A stretch of DNA of 10,352 nucleotides from Syntrophomonadaceae bacterium (GCA_007131435.1 SLQM01000114.1:1-10352); one strand, 5' to 3'; counted from the stretch's first letter, positions 1 to 6,467 are shown. The notes: generated by a model not told the origin, from the sequence alone. Translations and numbers: made by a program.

Positions 1-13
1 TCATGAACTAAAC

Positions 14-36
14 AAACCTTTGATTCAAAAAGGTTT
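14..36 (-). terminator. Weak hairpin just past the ltaE stop codon, possible terminator
   Basis: An 8-bp perfect inverted repeat (AAACCTTT at 14-21, AAAGGTTT at 29-36, 7-nt loop) lies about 20 bp beyond the threonine aldolase stop codon. Read on the minus strand it is followed by GTTTAGTT, a poor T-tract, and the stem is A/T-rich. It may end the DUF362-ltaE transcript, but it is weak as an intrinsic terminator. Confidence 0.3.
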
Positions 37-54
37 TGAGTTTAATAGTGATAC

Positions 55-1077
55 CTACTCGCCTAAAATTTCTTTAACAACTTCAATAGTTTTTTCAATA
101 TCGCGGCGGTTAACCTCTTTATTCGTGGCAAAACGAATGCGATCAGGCTCCATGACGACTGTTAATATGCCCCTTTTTTCAAGCTCTGAACCAATTTGAC
201 CAACAGACATGGTGGTTGGCTTAACAATAACTATATTTGTATCGACATCTTCGGGATTAAAGTCTATGCCCCTGAGGGAGGACAGCCCTTCGGCAAGTAG
301 ACGGGCATTATTATGGTCTTCAGCCAGCCGCTCAACCATAGTTTTTAAAGCAACTATTCCTGCAGCTGCAAATACTCCCGCCTGGCGCATACCCCCTCCG
401 AGTCTTTTCCGCCAGCGCCTCGCTTCTTCGATGAAATCAGCAGGACCGGCCAGTATAGAACCGACAGGTGCCCCCAGCCCTTTAGAAAGACAAAACTGAA
501 CAGAGGTAACGCATGCTGTATAATCTTTTACCGGAACACCGGAGGCAACTGAGGCATTGAAAATCCTCGCTCCATCAAGGTGAACAGGAAGCTCATGCCT
601 GGCGGCAACTTCATGAACAGCCCTCATGTCTTCAATTGGCACAACTGTGCCTCCTGCCCTGTTGTGCGTATTTTCGAGGCAGATTAGTGAAGTAGGGGGC
701 AGGTGTATGTCATCCTGGCGGATGGCCCATTCAACAAGTTCAGCAGGCATTGACCCTCTTTTACCCTCTAAAGGTCGGGGCTGAACACCTGCAAATACGG
801 AAGCTGCTGCCGCCTCATAATAATAGATATGTGAATCAGCTTCCATGATAACTTCAGTTCCCGGTTTGCAGTGAGTTAATATGGCGACCTGGTTACCCAT
901 CGTGCCGCTGGGCACTAGCAGAGAAGCTTCTTTTCCCATTATTTCGGCCGCTAATTCCTGCAGGGAATTTACGGTTGGGTCTTCTCCGTATACATCATCT
1001 CCCATTTCTGCTTCAAAAATTGCTTTTCTCATCGCGCCTGTAGGTAAAGTTATTGTATCACTGCGCAAGTCGATCAT
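55..1077 (-). CDS. ltaE: Low-specificity L-threonine aldolase
   Basis: This is a PLP-dependent fold-type I enzyme of the beta-eliminating lyase/threonine aldolase family, cytosolic and usually tetrameric. It cleaves L-threonine or L-allo-threonine to glycine and acetaldehyde. At 340 residues it is full length. Visible family signatures are the N-terminal LRSDT (residues 4-8), the PLP-stacking His83 in DSHIYYYE, HLDGAR at 166-171 with Asp168 for the pyridine nitrogen and Arg171, and the Schiff-base Lys199 in SKGLGAPVGS. The ATG at 1075-1077 is preceded by GGGAGG at good spacing. It lies 21 bp behind the DUF362 gene on the same strand, so the two are probably co-transcribed from the promoter near 2500. 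The family call is secure. The exact stereo-preference (L-threo versus L-allo) cannot be read from sequence. Confidence 0.95.
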   Translation of the reverse strand: MIDLRSDTITLPTGAMRKAIFEAEMGDDVYGEDPTVNSLQELAAEIMGKEASLLVPSGTMGNQVAILTHCKPGTEVIMEADSHIYYYEAAAASVFAGVQPRPLEGKRGSMPAELVEWAIRQDDIHLPPTSLICLENTHNRAGGTVVPIEDMRAVHEVAARHELPVHLDGARIFNASVASGVPVKDYTACVTSVQFCLSKGLGAPVGSILAGPADFIEEARRWRKRLGGGMRQAGVFAAAGIVALKTMVERLAEDHNNARLLAEGLSSLRGIDFNPEDVDTNIVIVKPTTMSVGQIGSELEKRGILTVVMEPDRIRFATNKEVNRRDIEKTIEVVKEILGE

Positions 1078-1098
1078 ATTAATATGCCTCCCTTAAAA

Positions 1099-2445
1099 TC
1101 ATTGCCCTATTTTACATTGATCGCTAACCTGGAAAAATGACTCGTCAAAGTCAGGGTTGTCTTCATAGCGGCTCATAAAAAACCCCGGCAAAGTATCAAT
1201 CTGTGAAAATAATAAAGGATCCACCTTTATTCCGGCATCATGCAAAGCTTTTATTATATCATCAGGATCAGGGGGGCAGCCCCTGGCAGCAAACATCTTC
1301 TGGATATTGGGATGATCTTTGTTTTTTGTATACATGCATTTCCCTATTAAGAGAGTAGCATCCATCCCCTGAGAGGGTTCCATTGATTTACCAGTCAGCA
1401 CTTCAACCCCTTTCCAGGGTTCTCCCTGCCAGGCCTGGCGAATTGCAGTTAATATCAGCCCGTTAAAAGCAGAACAATATGTGCACATGGTTTGGTCAAA
1501 TTTCCTATAATATATACCTTCTATCCCCTGTTTGGCCAGGGCACGGGGCATTTCCCCATCCTTGTTTTTGACATACTCAAAATCATATTCATGATAAGTA
1601 GATACATCATCTATTTTTTCTCCTATAATCTTTACATCAGATAAATCAAGAGGCCTGCCCAATCTTTCAGCAGCAAGGACAAGATGACCAACATCTGCGG
1701 GATCATGGCCCAGCACCTTTGCCCCGACAAGATCAGCAGAAAGCATGTCGCTTGAGGCAATCAATAGGTTGGTAAGCCTCATCCTGCCATCAAATGCCGG
1801 CCCACGTTCAAGGCTGTATATCCCATCAATCAGGGTCAGGGAACGAGGCATTGGGTCTGCTATCCTTGCAATATGGTAATGCAAATCTTTTTCAGGATTC
1901 GGGCTGTGACATTTTTTACGTGAAGCTATATCTATAGTTCCCTTAAGATTTTTTAAACCGAGGCTCACTACTGTCTGGTTATGGGATTTTAATACCGGTA
2001 AGTTTATTAAAAAATCACTATCCAGGATGTCCTGGTTATATTTAAGGCTTATACCTCCCTCTAGCCTTATTCTTGTAAATGGCCTTTCCATGATATTTAT
2101 AAACTTGGCGCCATATTTATCTTTCAACTTCTCGTAGCCAAGAGTTTTAAAAGCATGGGCTGGAGTATCTTTATCCTCGGGGTCAGATACAATACCTTCT
2201 CCGATAGTAATATCTGTCACACCATGCTCTTTTAAAAGCACAACTATATCTTCAATAACTCTTGATGTGGTAATAACGCCCCATTTTGGAAACTTACATG
2301 CTTTAGTCCAAAATACTATATTTGGTTTAATAAAAACCCTGTCACCCGGTTTTAAATGTTTAAACCCGTTACAATCAAGCACAGCTTTTCTGACTGAAGT
2401 AAACACTTCTTTATACCTGATCAGTGAAACCTGAAATTTCTCCAT
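1099..2445 (-). CDS. DUF362 domain-containing protein
   Basis: This 448-residue soluble protein has the N-terminal features of the DUF362 family: a GDRVFIKPNIV segment at residues 34-44, an ITIGEGIV segment at 79-86, and LPVLKSHNQTVVSLGLKNLKG at 149-169. DUF362 is widespread in anaerobes and its biochemical role is not established. The familiar C-terminal ferredoxin pair is absent. Instead the C-terminal third carries Cys321-x2-Cys324, Cys370 and Cys390, which could be four ligands of one Fe-S cluster or a Zn site (inference). There is no signal peptide or membrane segment. The ATG at 2443-2445 has an AAGGGGG Shine-Dalgarno at suitable spacing. It is the first gene of a two-gene operon with ltaE, under a promoter that carries a large palindrome. 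Family assignment is firm; function is unknown. Confidence 0.88.
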   Translation of the reverse strand: MEKFQVSLIRYKEVFTSVRKAVLDCNGFKHLKPGDRVFIKPNIVFWTKACKFPKWGVITTSRVIEDIVVLLKEHGVTDITIGEGIVSDPEDKDTPAHAFKTLGYEKLKDKYGAKFINIMERPFTRIRLEGGISLKYNQDILDSDFLINLPVLKSHNQTVVSLGLKNLKGTIDIASRKKCHSPNPEKDLHYHIARIADPMPRSLTLIDGIYSLERGPAFDGRMRLTNLLIASSDMLSADLVGAKVLGHDPADVGHLVLAAERLGRPLDLSDVKIIGEKIDDVSTYHEYDFEYVKNKDGEMPRALAKQGIEGIYYRKFDQTMCTYCSAFNGLILTAIRQAWQGEPWKGVEVLTGKSMEPSQGMDATLLIGKCMYTKNKDHPNIQKMFAARGCPPDPDDIIKALHDAGIKVDPLLFSQIDTLPGFFMSRYEDNPDFDESFFQVSDQCKIGQ

Positions 2446-2479
2446 GAAAATCCCCCTTATTTAGTCATCGACAAATTTC

Positions 2480-2515
2480 TTATATGTTAAATGAATCATA
2501 CCATTTAACATATAA
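2480..2515. repeat. Perfect 14-bp inverted repeat, probable repressor operator
   Basis: TTATATGTTAAATG (2480-2493) and CATTTAACATATAA (2502-2515) are exact reverse complements separated by AATCATAC. On the minus strand the spacer contains a TATGAT -10 box, so the palindrome is centred on the core promoter of the DUF362-ltaE operon, 35 bp before the start codon. Because the expected transcription start lies inside the downstream arm, the full hairpin would not be in the RNA. This favours a DNA-level operator for a dimeric regulator. The regulator is not identifiable here. Confidence 0.62.
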
Positions 2516-2524
2516 AGTAATCAA
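2495..2524 (-). promoter_or_regulatory. Sigma-A-type promoter of the DUF362-ltaE operon
   Basis: Reading the minus strand, TTGATT (2524-2519) and TATGAT (2500-2495) are spaced by 18 bp, placing transcription start near 2488, about 43 bp before the DUF362 start codon. It overlaps the inverted repeat at 2480-2515, so a bound dimer would block RNA polymerase. Confidence 0.5.
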
Positions 2525-2816
2525 ATTAAAAGGGCTCTTTCAGCCACTAGAGATTAAATTTTTCATGCCTTAGAAATACCTTTCTTTCTTGATATTAACA
2601 TCCAATATTTTCAATTTATATTCCTAACCTGCATGCATTTATATCAAATATTTCAGATGGCAGATAATGGTTTATTTGTATATTTTAGAACCTGTTATAA
2701 AGATAATTATCTATCTATAAGCTATGACTAAAATATAAGCGGGAGTTTTTTGCAGGGTGATTAAAACAAGCAGGAAAAGATAAACCTAGCTCCAGAAAAA
2801 CAGTGTAAAGGGTAAG
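2525..2816. other. Divergent intergenic stretch without a gene
   Basis: This A/T-rich stretch separates the two divergent promoters. I find no open reading frame with a ribosome-binding site; the longest try is a 24-codon frame at 2657 that lacks one. It contains a 12-bp palindrome AGATAATTATCT at 2701-2712 and a repeated TATAAGC (2716-2722 and 2734-2740). Neither is strong enough to name as a binding site. Confidence 0.5.
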
Positions 2817-2845
2817 TTGAAATATATTGTAGTTAATGTTATGAT
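2817..2845 (+). promoter_or_regulatory. Sigma-A-type promoter of the thiamine uptake operon
   Basis: TTGAAA (2817-2822) and TATGAT (2840-2845) are separated by exactly 17 bp, each one mismatch from consensus. Transcription should start near 2852, immediately before the TPP riboswitch, so the entire aptamer is in the leader RNA. Confidence 0.72.
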
Positions 2846-2862
2846 TCTAATAACAATTAACA

Positions 2863-2955
2863 ATCAGGGGAGCTGGGGTAGCCCGGCTGAGAAAGAACTT
2901 GATTTGTTCTGACCCTTTTACCTGATCTGGGTAATGCCAGCGTAGGGAACCATGA
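2863..2955 (+). promoter_or_regulatory. TPP riboswitch (THI element) aptamer
   Basis: The conserved THI-box elements appear in order. GGGG at 2867-2870 pairs with ACCC at 2912-2915 (P2). GCTGGG (2872-2877) pairs with CCCGGC (2882-2887) for P3, followed by the invariant CTGAGA (2887-2892). An extra stem AGAAC/GTTCT (2894-2898, 2906-2910) fills the optional P3a position. The CCTGATCTGG segment (2921-2930) is followed by the invariant block AATGCCAGCGTAGGGA (2933-2948), supplying P4 and P5. P1 is weak: only TCA/TGA close to the core, though TTAACA (2857-2862) can pair with TGTTAA (2963-2968). It binds thiamine pyrophosphate in the leader RNA and should shut off the downstream uptake genes when TPP is plentiful. 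Confidence 0.96.
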
Positions 2956-2966
2956 GACAGAATGTT

Positions 2967-3000
2967 AAGCTGTCGCCAGCGTTGGCGGCAGCTTTATTAT
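2967..3000 (+). terminator. Riboswitch-controlled intrinsic terminator
   Basis: AGCTGTCGCCA (2968-2978) pairs with TGGCGGCAGCT (2983-2993) through 11 bp including one G-U pair, with loop GCGT; A2967-T2994 adds a twelfth pair. The stem is followed by TTTATTAT. It sits between the aptamer and the first ribosome-binding site, the usual position for a transcription-attenuating expression platform. The T-tract is interrupted, so termination may be partial. Confidence 0.78.
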
Positions 3001-3019
3001 TATCAAGGAGGCCTGTAAA

Positions 3020-3307
3020 ATGGAAAAGTGCAACCTTAGCTTACAGATAATTCCACTGGTTGATGAAGCAGAGGTTTATTCCGTGGTTGACAAAGTTATT
3101 CAGACGATTGACGAGTCAGGTTTGAAATATATAGTCGGGCCGATGGAAACAACAATGGAGGGCAATTTAGAAGAGTTGTTGGAAATAGTAAAAAAGGCCC
3201 AGGAAGTATGCATATCAGCAGGTGCACACAGAATTCTTTCAGTAGTTAAGATAGATTACAGTTCATCAGGGGTGACTATAGATGAAAAAGTGGGGAAATA
3301 CCGCTAA
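3020..3307 (+). CDS. MTH1187-family thiamine-binding protein
   Basis: This 95-residue protein belongs to the MTH1187/YqgV family (thiamine-binding domain, formerly DUF77), the single-repeat relative of B. subtilis YkoF, which binds thiamine. The ferredoxin-like fold is apparent in the order of an N-terminal strand (LSLQIIPL), a helix after EAEVYSVVDKVI, a strand at YIVGPMETTMEG, a second helix at LEELLEIVKKAQEVC, and a terminal strand ILSVVKIDYSS. No signal peptide is seen, so it is cytosolic. AAGGAGG at 3005-3011 lies 8 nt before the ATG. It opens the TPP-riboswitch operon and its end overlaps thiX by 26 nt, indicating translational coupling. Its role next to ThiXYZ may be to bind the imported pyrimidine or thiamine (inference). 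Confidence 0.88.
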   Translation: MEKCNLSLQIIPLVDEAEVYSVVDKVIQTIDESGLKYIVGPMETTMEGNLEELLEIVKKAQEVCISAGAHRILSVVKIDYSSSGVTIDEKVGKYR

Positions 3308-4061
3308 AAGACTGCCTGCAATTATTCTTTTAGCAGCTATTATCATTTTTCTGGAATTGGTAGTACGCATAGCACAGGTCCCGGGATATATATTACCACC
3401 ACCATCCGAAATAGCAGCAGCGCTGATCGATAATCATGCACTTCTGCTTTCACATACCGGGGCAACTCTTTCGGCAGTTGTCAGCGGCTTAGCGCTGGCA
3501 ATTGTTTTGGCTGTATCATTATCACTGGCAATGGATCGCTGGCGGGGTTTAAAAGAGGCAATCTATCCAATCTTAGTTATATCACAGGCTATCCCAATTT
3601 TTGCTCTTGCTCCAATCCTGCTGATCTGGTTTGGAGTAGGACTGCTGCCAAAAATTCTAATTGTAACACTGGTCTGTTTTTTCCCCCTGGCAGTGAACCT
3701 GGTAGAAGGCTTTGGAGAAGTTGATCCTGAGGCTATTGATTTAATGAAAACCATGAAAGCCGATAACTGGATGATCATCAGGTCGGTTAAACTGCCCTCA
3801 GCCATGCCTTACTTTTTCTCCGGCTTAAAAATAGCTGCGACCTATAGCGTTTTGGGAGCTATTATCGGGGAATGGCTTGGCGCCAGGGCCGGTTTGGGTA
3901 TATATATGCTAAGGGCAACCCATTCATACCGTTTGAGCCACCTCTTTGCAGCAATTATCGTAGTCATCATTCTCAGTTTGTTGATGTTCAAGATGGCCGA
4001 GCTAACCGGTAGGGTGGCTATGCCCTGGCAAAAAGAAAAAAATAATATAATGGAGGGTTGA
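3282..4061 (+). CDS. thiX: ThiX: ABC transporter permease for thiamine pyrimidine precursors
   Basis: A 259-residue inner-membrane permease of the NitT/TauT-like (BPD_transp_1) family. About six hydrophobic segments can be seen at residues 11-31, 62-84, 93-115, 121-141, 183-200 and 221-237. The cytoplasmic coupling loop that contacts the ATPase lies at about 150-176, with the terminal V-x-L-P of the EAA motif at 169-172. The usual glycine is a lysine (Lys159) and the EAA triplet is degenerate. The ATG at 3282 is preceded by AGGGGTG and overlaps the previous gene by 26 nt. Sitting between a TPP riboswitch and a ThiY-type binding protein, it should be the channel of a ThiXYZ importer; a related substrate such as thiamine cannot be excluded. 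Confidence 0.9.
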   Translation: MKKWGNTAKRLPAIILLAAIIIFLELVVRIAQVPGYILPPPSEIAAALIDNHALLLSHTGATLSAVVSGLALAIVLAVSLSLAMDRWRGLKEAIYPILVISQAIPIFALAPILLIWFGVGLLPKILIVTLVCFFPLAVNLVEGFGEVDPEAIDLMKTMKADNWMIIRSVKLPSAMPYFFSGLKIAATYSVLGAIIGEWLGARAGLGIYMLRATHSYRLSHLFAAIIVVIILSLLMFKMAELTGRVAMPWQKEKNNIMEG

Positions 4062-4067
4062 TATTCT

Positions 4068-5051
4068 ATGCTTTCAATTAAAACTAAGTATCTTATATCA
4101 TTTTTTCTTTTGATACTGATAAGTGTAGTACCCGGTTGCGCAAATGATGAAACCGTTGAACCTGAAAAAGTAACTGTTTTACTTGATTGGACCCCAAACA
4201 CTAATTACAGCGGTATCTATGCCGCTATTGAAGAAGGCTATTACAGCAGCAACGAGCTTGAAGTTGAAGTAATCCAGGCCCCGGGAAGTGTAGCTCAAAT
4301 GGTAGCTACCGGACAGGCAGAATTTGGCATCAGTTACCAGGAAGAAGTAACCTTTGCCCGCTTAAGCAAAATGCCCATAGTATCGGTTGCGGCCATACTC
4401 CAGGATAATACTTCAGGGTTTGCTTCTCTTAAAGAACAGGCTATTGAAACGCCGGCAGATTTTGAAAGAAGAAGCTACGGGGGATGGGGTTCACCTATTG
4501 AAGAAGCTACAATAAAAGCGCTAATGGAGATCTACCAGGCTGATTTTGAAAGTGTTGACATCATTACAACAGGTGAAGTGGATTCAATCATTGTCATGCA
4601 AGGAGAGGCAGATTTTGTCTGGATTTACTATGGCTGGACAGGAATAGAGGCCGAACTCCAGGGGTTGGAATTAAACTTTATCCCGCTAAGAGATGAAGAC
4701 CCATCACTGAATTACTATACCCCTGTTATCATTACCAGTGAAACCCTGATTGAAGAAAACCCTGAATTAGTTGAAAAATTCATTAAAGCCACAGCTGATG
4801 GCTACCGGTTGGCGATTGATGAACCGGAAACTGCAGCCACCCACCTGTTAACCCATGCTCCTGAGCTGGATGATGAACTGGTTTTGGCGAGCCAAAGGTG
4901 GCTGGCAGATTATTACCAGGCAGAAGCAGATGAGTGGGGTATTCAAAACAGGGAAACCTGGGAGAATTACAGCCGGTGGCTATTCCATTATGACTTGATA
5001 GATGAGATTCCAGACATTGACAGCGCCTTTACAAATAAATTTCTGAGGTGA
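4068..5051 (+). CDS. thiY: ThiY: substrate-binding lipoprotein of the thiamine-precursor transporter
   Basis: This 327-residue protein is a solute-binding component of the NMT1/THI5-like family. It begins with a lipoprotein signal (Lys5, Lys7, hydrophobic residues 8-21, lipobox VPGC) that places lipidated Cys24 at the mature N terminus on the outer face of the membrane. The family signature LDWTPNTNYSGIYAA is at 39-53, APGSVAQMVATGQAEFGIS at 71-89 and GGWGSPIEE at 138-146. In studied ThiY proteins these regions bind formylaminopyrimidine, a base-degradation product of thiamine. GGAGGG at 4052-4057 lies 10 nt before the ATG, and the stop codon overlaps the GTG of thiZ. The cysteine-rich iron motif of fungal THI5 synthases is not present, so it is a binding protein rather than an HMP-P synthase. 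Confidence 0.92.
   Translation: MLSIKTKYLISFFLLILISVVPGCANDETVEPEKVTVLLDWTPNTNYSGIYAAIEEGYYSSNELEVEVIQAPGSVAQMVATGQAEFGISYQEEVTFARLSKMPIVSVAAILQDNTSGFASLKEQAIETPADFERRSYGGWGSPIEEATIKALMEIYQADFESVDIITTGEVDSIIVMQGEADFVWIYYGWTGIEAELQGLELNFIPLRDEDPSLNYYTPVIITSETLIEENPELVEKFIKATADGYRLAIDEPETAATHLLTHAPELDDELVLASQRWLADYYQAEADEWGIQNRETWENYSRWLFHYDLIDEIPDIDSAFTNKFLR
5045..5051 (+). promoter_or_regulatory. Shine-Dalgarno sequence lying on top of the thiZ GTG codon
   Basis: GAGGTGA is a near-perfect anti-16S match but contains the putative GTG start (5048-5050) itself. Measured from this site, the well-placed codon would be ATA at 5057-5059. Initiation may therefore depend on termination-reinitiation at the thiY TGA (5049-5051), or use a rare ATA start. 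Confidence 0.4.
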
Positions 5052-5806
5052 GAGTCATAGAAAGATTAAGGCTAGACACAATATCATCTACTTATATCTC
5101 AGGCGGAGAGATTCTGCCTGTCCTGGATTGCATATCTCTTACTGTTAAGGAAGGTGAATTTGTAACAGTTATCGGCCCCAGTGGTTGTGGGAAAAGCACC
5201 ATTCTGAGAATCGCTGCCGGGCTAATAAAACCCGATCAAGGTGAAGTTTACAAGGACGGGGCAATAATTACAGGCAGGCCTCAACTGGTAGGCTACATGC
5301 CTCAACAGGCCTTGCTTTTCCCCTGGAAAACTTTAAAACAAAACGCCGCCCTGCCGCTTCTGGCTTCCGGGACAGCCAAAGATAAAGCTTATGAGAAGGT
5401 TGAAAAAATGCTGCCCCTTTTTGGGCTGGATGGTTTTGCAAATTATTACCCCAATCAACTTTCTGGTGGCATGAAGCAGCGGGCGGCACTGCTGCGAACA
5501 ATGATGGTTGACAGCAACATAATGCTGCTTGATGAACCCTTTGCCGCGCTTGATGCTTTGACCCGGGGCAAAATGCAGGATTGGCTTATGCAAATATGGG
5601 AACAATTTAAAAGGTCAGTCCTGTTCGTTACCCACAGTATCGATGAAGCAATATATTTATCAGATCGGATCTATGTTATCTCTGATCGGCCCGGGAAAAA
5701 TGCCATTGAGCAAAAAATAGATTTACCGAGGCCAAGAAGGATAAAAGTCCTGGCGACCGCAGAGTTTGCCAATTATAAACAGTTGCTTTATAAGGCTTTA
5801 GAATAG
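5048..5806 (+). CDS. thiZ: ThiZ: ABC transporter ATP-binding protein
   Basis: The ATPase of the importer, on the cytoplasmic side, 252 residues. Motifs in order: Walker A GPSGCGKST (43-51), Q-loop glutamine in MPQQALLFPW (84-93), signature LSGGMKQR (138-145), Walker B IMLLDEP (158-164) with catalytic Glu163, D-loop ALDA (167-170) and H-loop His196. All are intact, so it should hydrolyse ATP. It resembles the SsuB/TauB/ThiZ group and belongs to the operon by a GTGA overlap with thiY. The start is uncertain: the GTG at 5048 coincides with the Shine-Dalgarno core, and the next conserved residues (RLRLDTISSTY) begin only a few codons later. Its stop lies 9 bp inside the convergent thiN coding end. 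Confidence 0.92.
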   Translation: MRVIERLRLDTISSTYISGGEILPVLDCISLTVKEGEFVTVIGPSGCGKSTILRIAAGLIKPDQGEVYKDGAIITGRPQLVGYMPQQALLFPWKTLKQNAALPLLASGTAKDKAYEKVEKMLPLFGLDGFANYYPNQLSGGMKQRAALLRTMMVDSNIMLLDEPFAALDALTRGKMQDWLMQIWEQFKRSVLFVTHSIDEAIYLSDRIYVISDRPGKNAIEQKIDLPRPRRIKVLATAEFANYKQLLYKALE

Positions 5807-6457
5807 TGGACACCTGGCGTGTTTAATAAGCAGCAGCATTCCTGATGCGAAAGTTATCCGTGCAGTACCATTAGTAAATTCATTGCTCAACCCAAGTGTC
5901 GAACCAAAATAGAGGGTCCCCTTTTGAAGCGGATATTTAAGCCCTTCCGTGACAATTTCTTTAACTTCCGGGGTAAGGGCAAAGAGCGAAAGATAGTCAC
6001 CCGGTTTGCCGGCAATTTCATAGCTGTTTTCAGCAATACAAATCTCATGCCTTTCATCGATGATCCTGGCATTTATACCGTTTTTCAAGGGAACCTGAAG
6101 CAATAAAAGGTTAATAAAGAAATGTTCTACCCTTTCTCCTCCCAGGGCGCCGATAATAATAATTTCGGATGGTTTTTCACGGGTAGCATAATCAAGAGCC
6201 AGTTCAAGATCAGATTTATCCTTTTCGGGGGGGTGGCTGATGATTTCAGGGTTTGATTTCAATATACCTTTACGCACAGTTTTGTTTAATGAGTCCATGT
6301 CTCCTACAAGAAGATCGGGTATAACCCCTATCTTTATAGCATTAGCGCTTCCACCATTAACACAGATAATATAATCGCCTTCATGAAACAGCTTCTTGTA
6401 AAAATGCGGTTCATTAATATCTCCGCCAGCTATAATAACTATTCTACCAGTTGGCAT
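5798..6457 (-). CDS. thiN: Thiamine pyrophosphokinase
   Basis: Cytosolic enzyme transferring pyrophosphate from ATP to thiamine to give TPP. From the preferred start (Met at 6455-6457) it is 219 residues, the usual family size. It shows IVIIAGGD at 6-13, the metal/nucleotide motif GDMDS at 52-56, EKDKSDLE at 78-85, GALGGERVEH at 103-112 (where R-x-D-H is more typical), and the C-terminal thiamine-binding segment GSTLGLSNEF at 186-195. A longer reading starts at 6490, but it has no ribosome-binding site, whereas the 6457 ATG follows AGGAAG. It is the last gene of the leftward string behind the aminotransferase and faces thiZ with overlapping ends. It is not under the visible TPP riboswitch, so TPP synthesis from thiamine appears constitutive relative to uptake. 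Confidence 0.93.
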   Translation of the reverse strand: MPTGRIVIIAGGDINEPHFYKKLFHEGDYIICVNGGSANAIKIGVIPDLLVGDMDSLNKTVRKGILKSNPEIISHPPEKDKSDLELALDYATREKPSEIIIIGALGGERVEHFFINLLLLQVPLKNGINARIIDERHEICIAENSYEIAGKPGDYLSLFALTPEVKEIVTEGLKYPLQKGTLYFGSTLGLSNEFTNGTARITFASGMLLLIKHARCPLF

Positions 6458-6461
6458 TAAA

Positions 6462-6467
6462 CTTCCT
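6462..6467 (-). promoter_or_regulatory. Shine-Dalgarno that favours the 6457 start of thiN
   Basis: AGGAAG on the minus strand lies 4 nt (6 nt from the AGGA core) before the ATG at 6455-6457. The upstream in-frame ATG at 6488-6490 is preceded only by A/T-rich sequence. The encoded MPTGRIVIIAGGD also matches the usual beginning of this family. Confidence 0.6.

Noticed and set aside
2701..2712. AGATAATTATCT palindrome resembling part of a Fur/PerR-type box
   Set aside because: It is only 12 bp, A/T-rich, and does not fit either consensus across its full length, and it is more than 100 bp from both promoters.
2657..2731. 24-codon plus-strand frame in the divergent intergenic region
   Set aside because: It has no ribosome-binding site, is A/T-rich with no recognisable features, and ends quickly.
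3842..4201. Minus-strand open frame of about 119 codons across the thiX-thiY junction
   Set aside because: It is antisense to two clearly identified genes and its product shows no family features.
5809..5824. Hairpin GACAC/GTGTT past thiZ as an intrinsic terminator
   Set aside because: The stem is only 4-5 bp and the following tract TTTAATAA is short; too weak to call.
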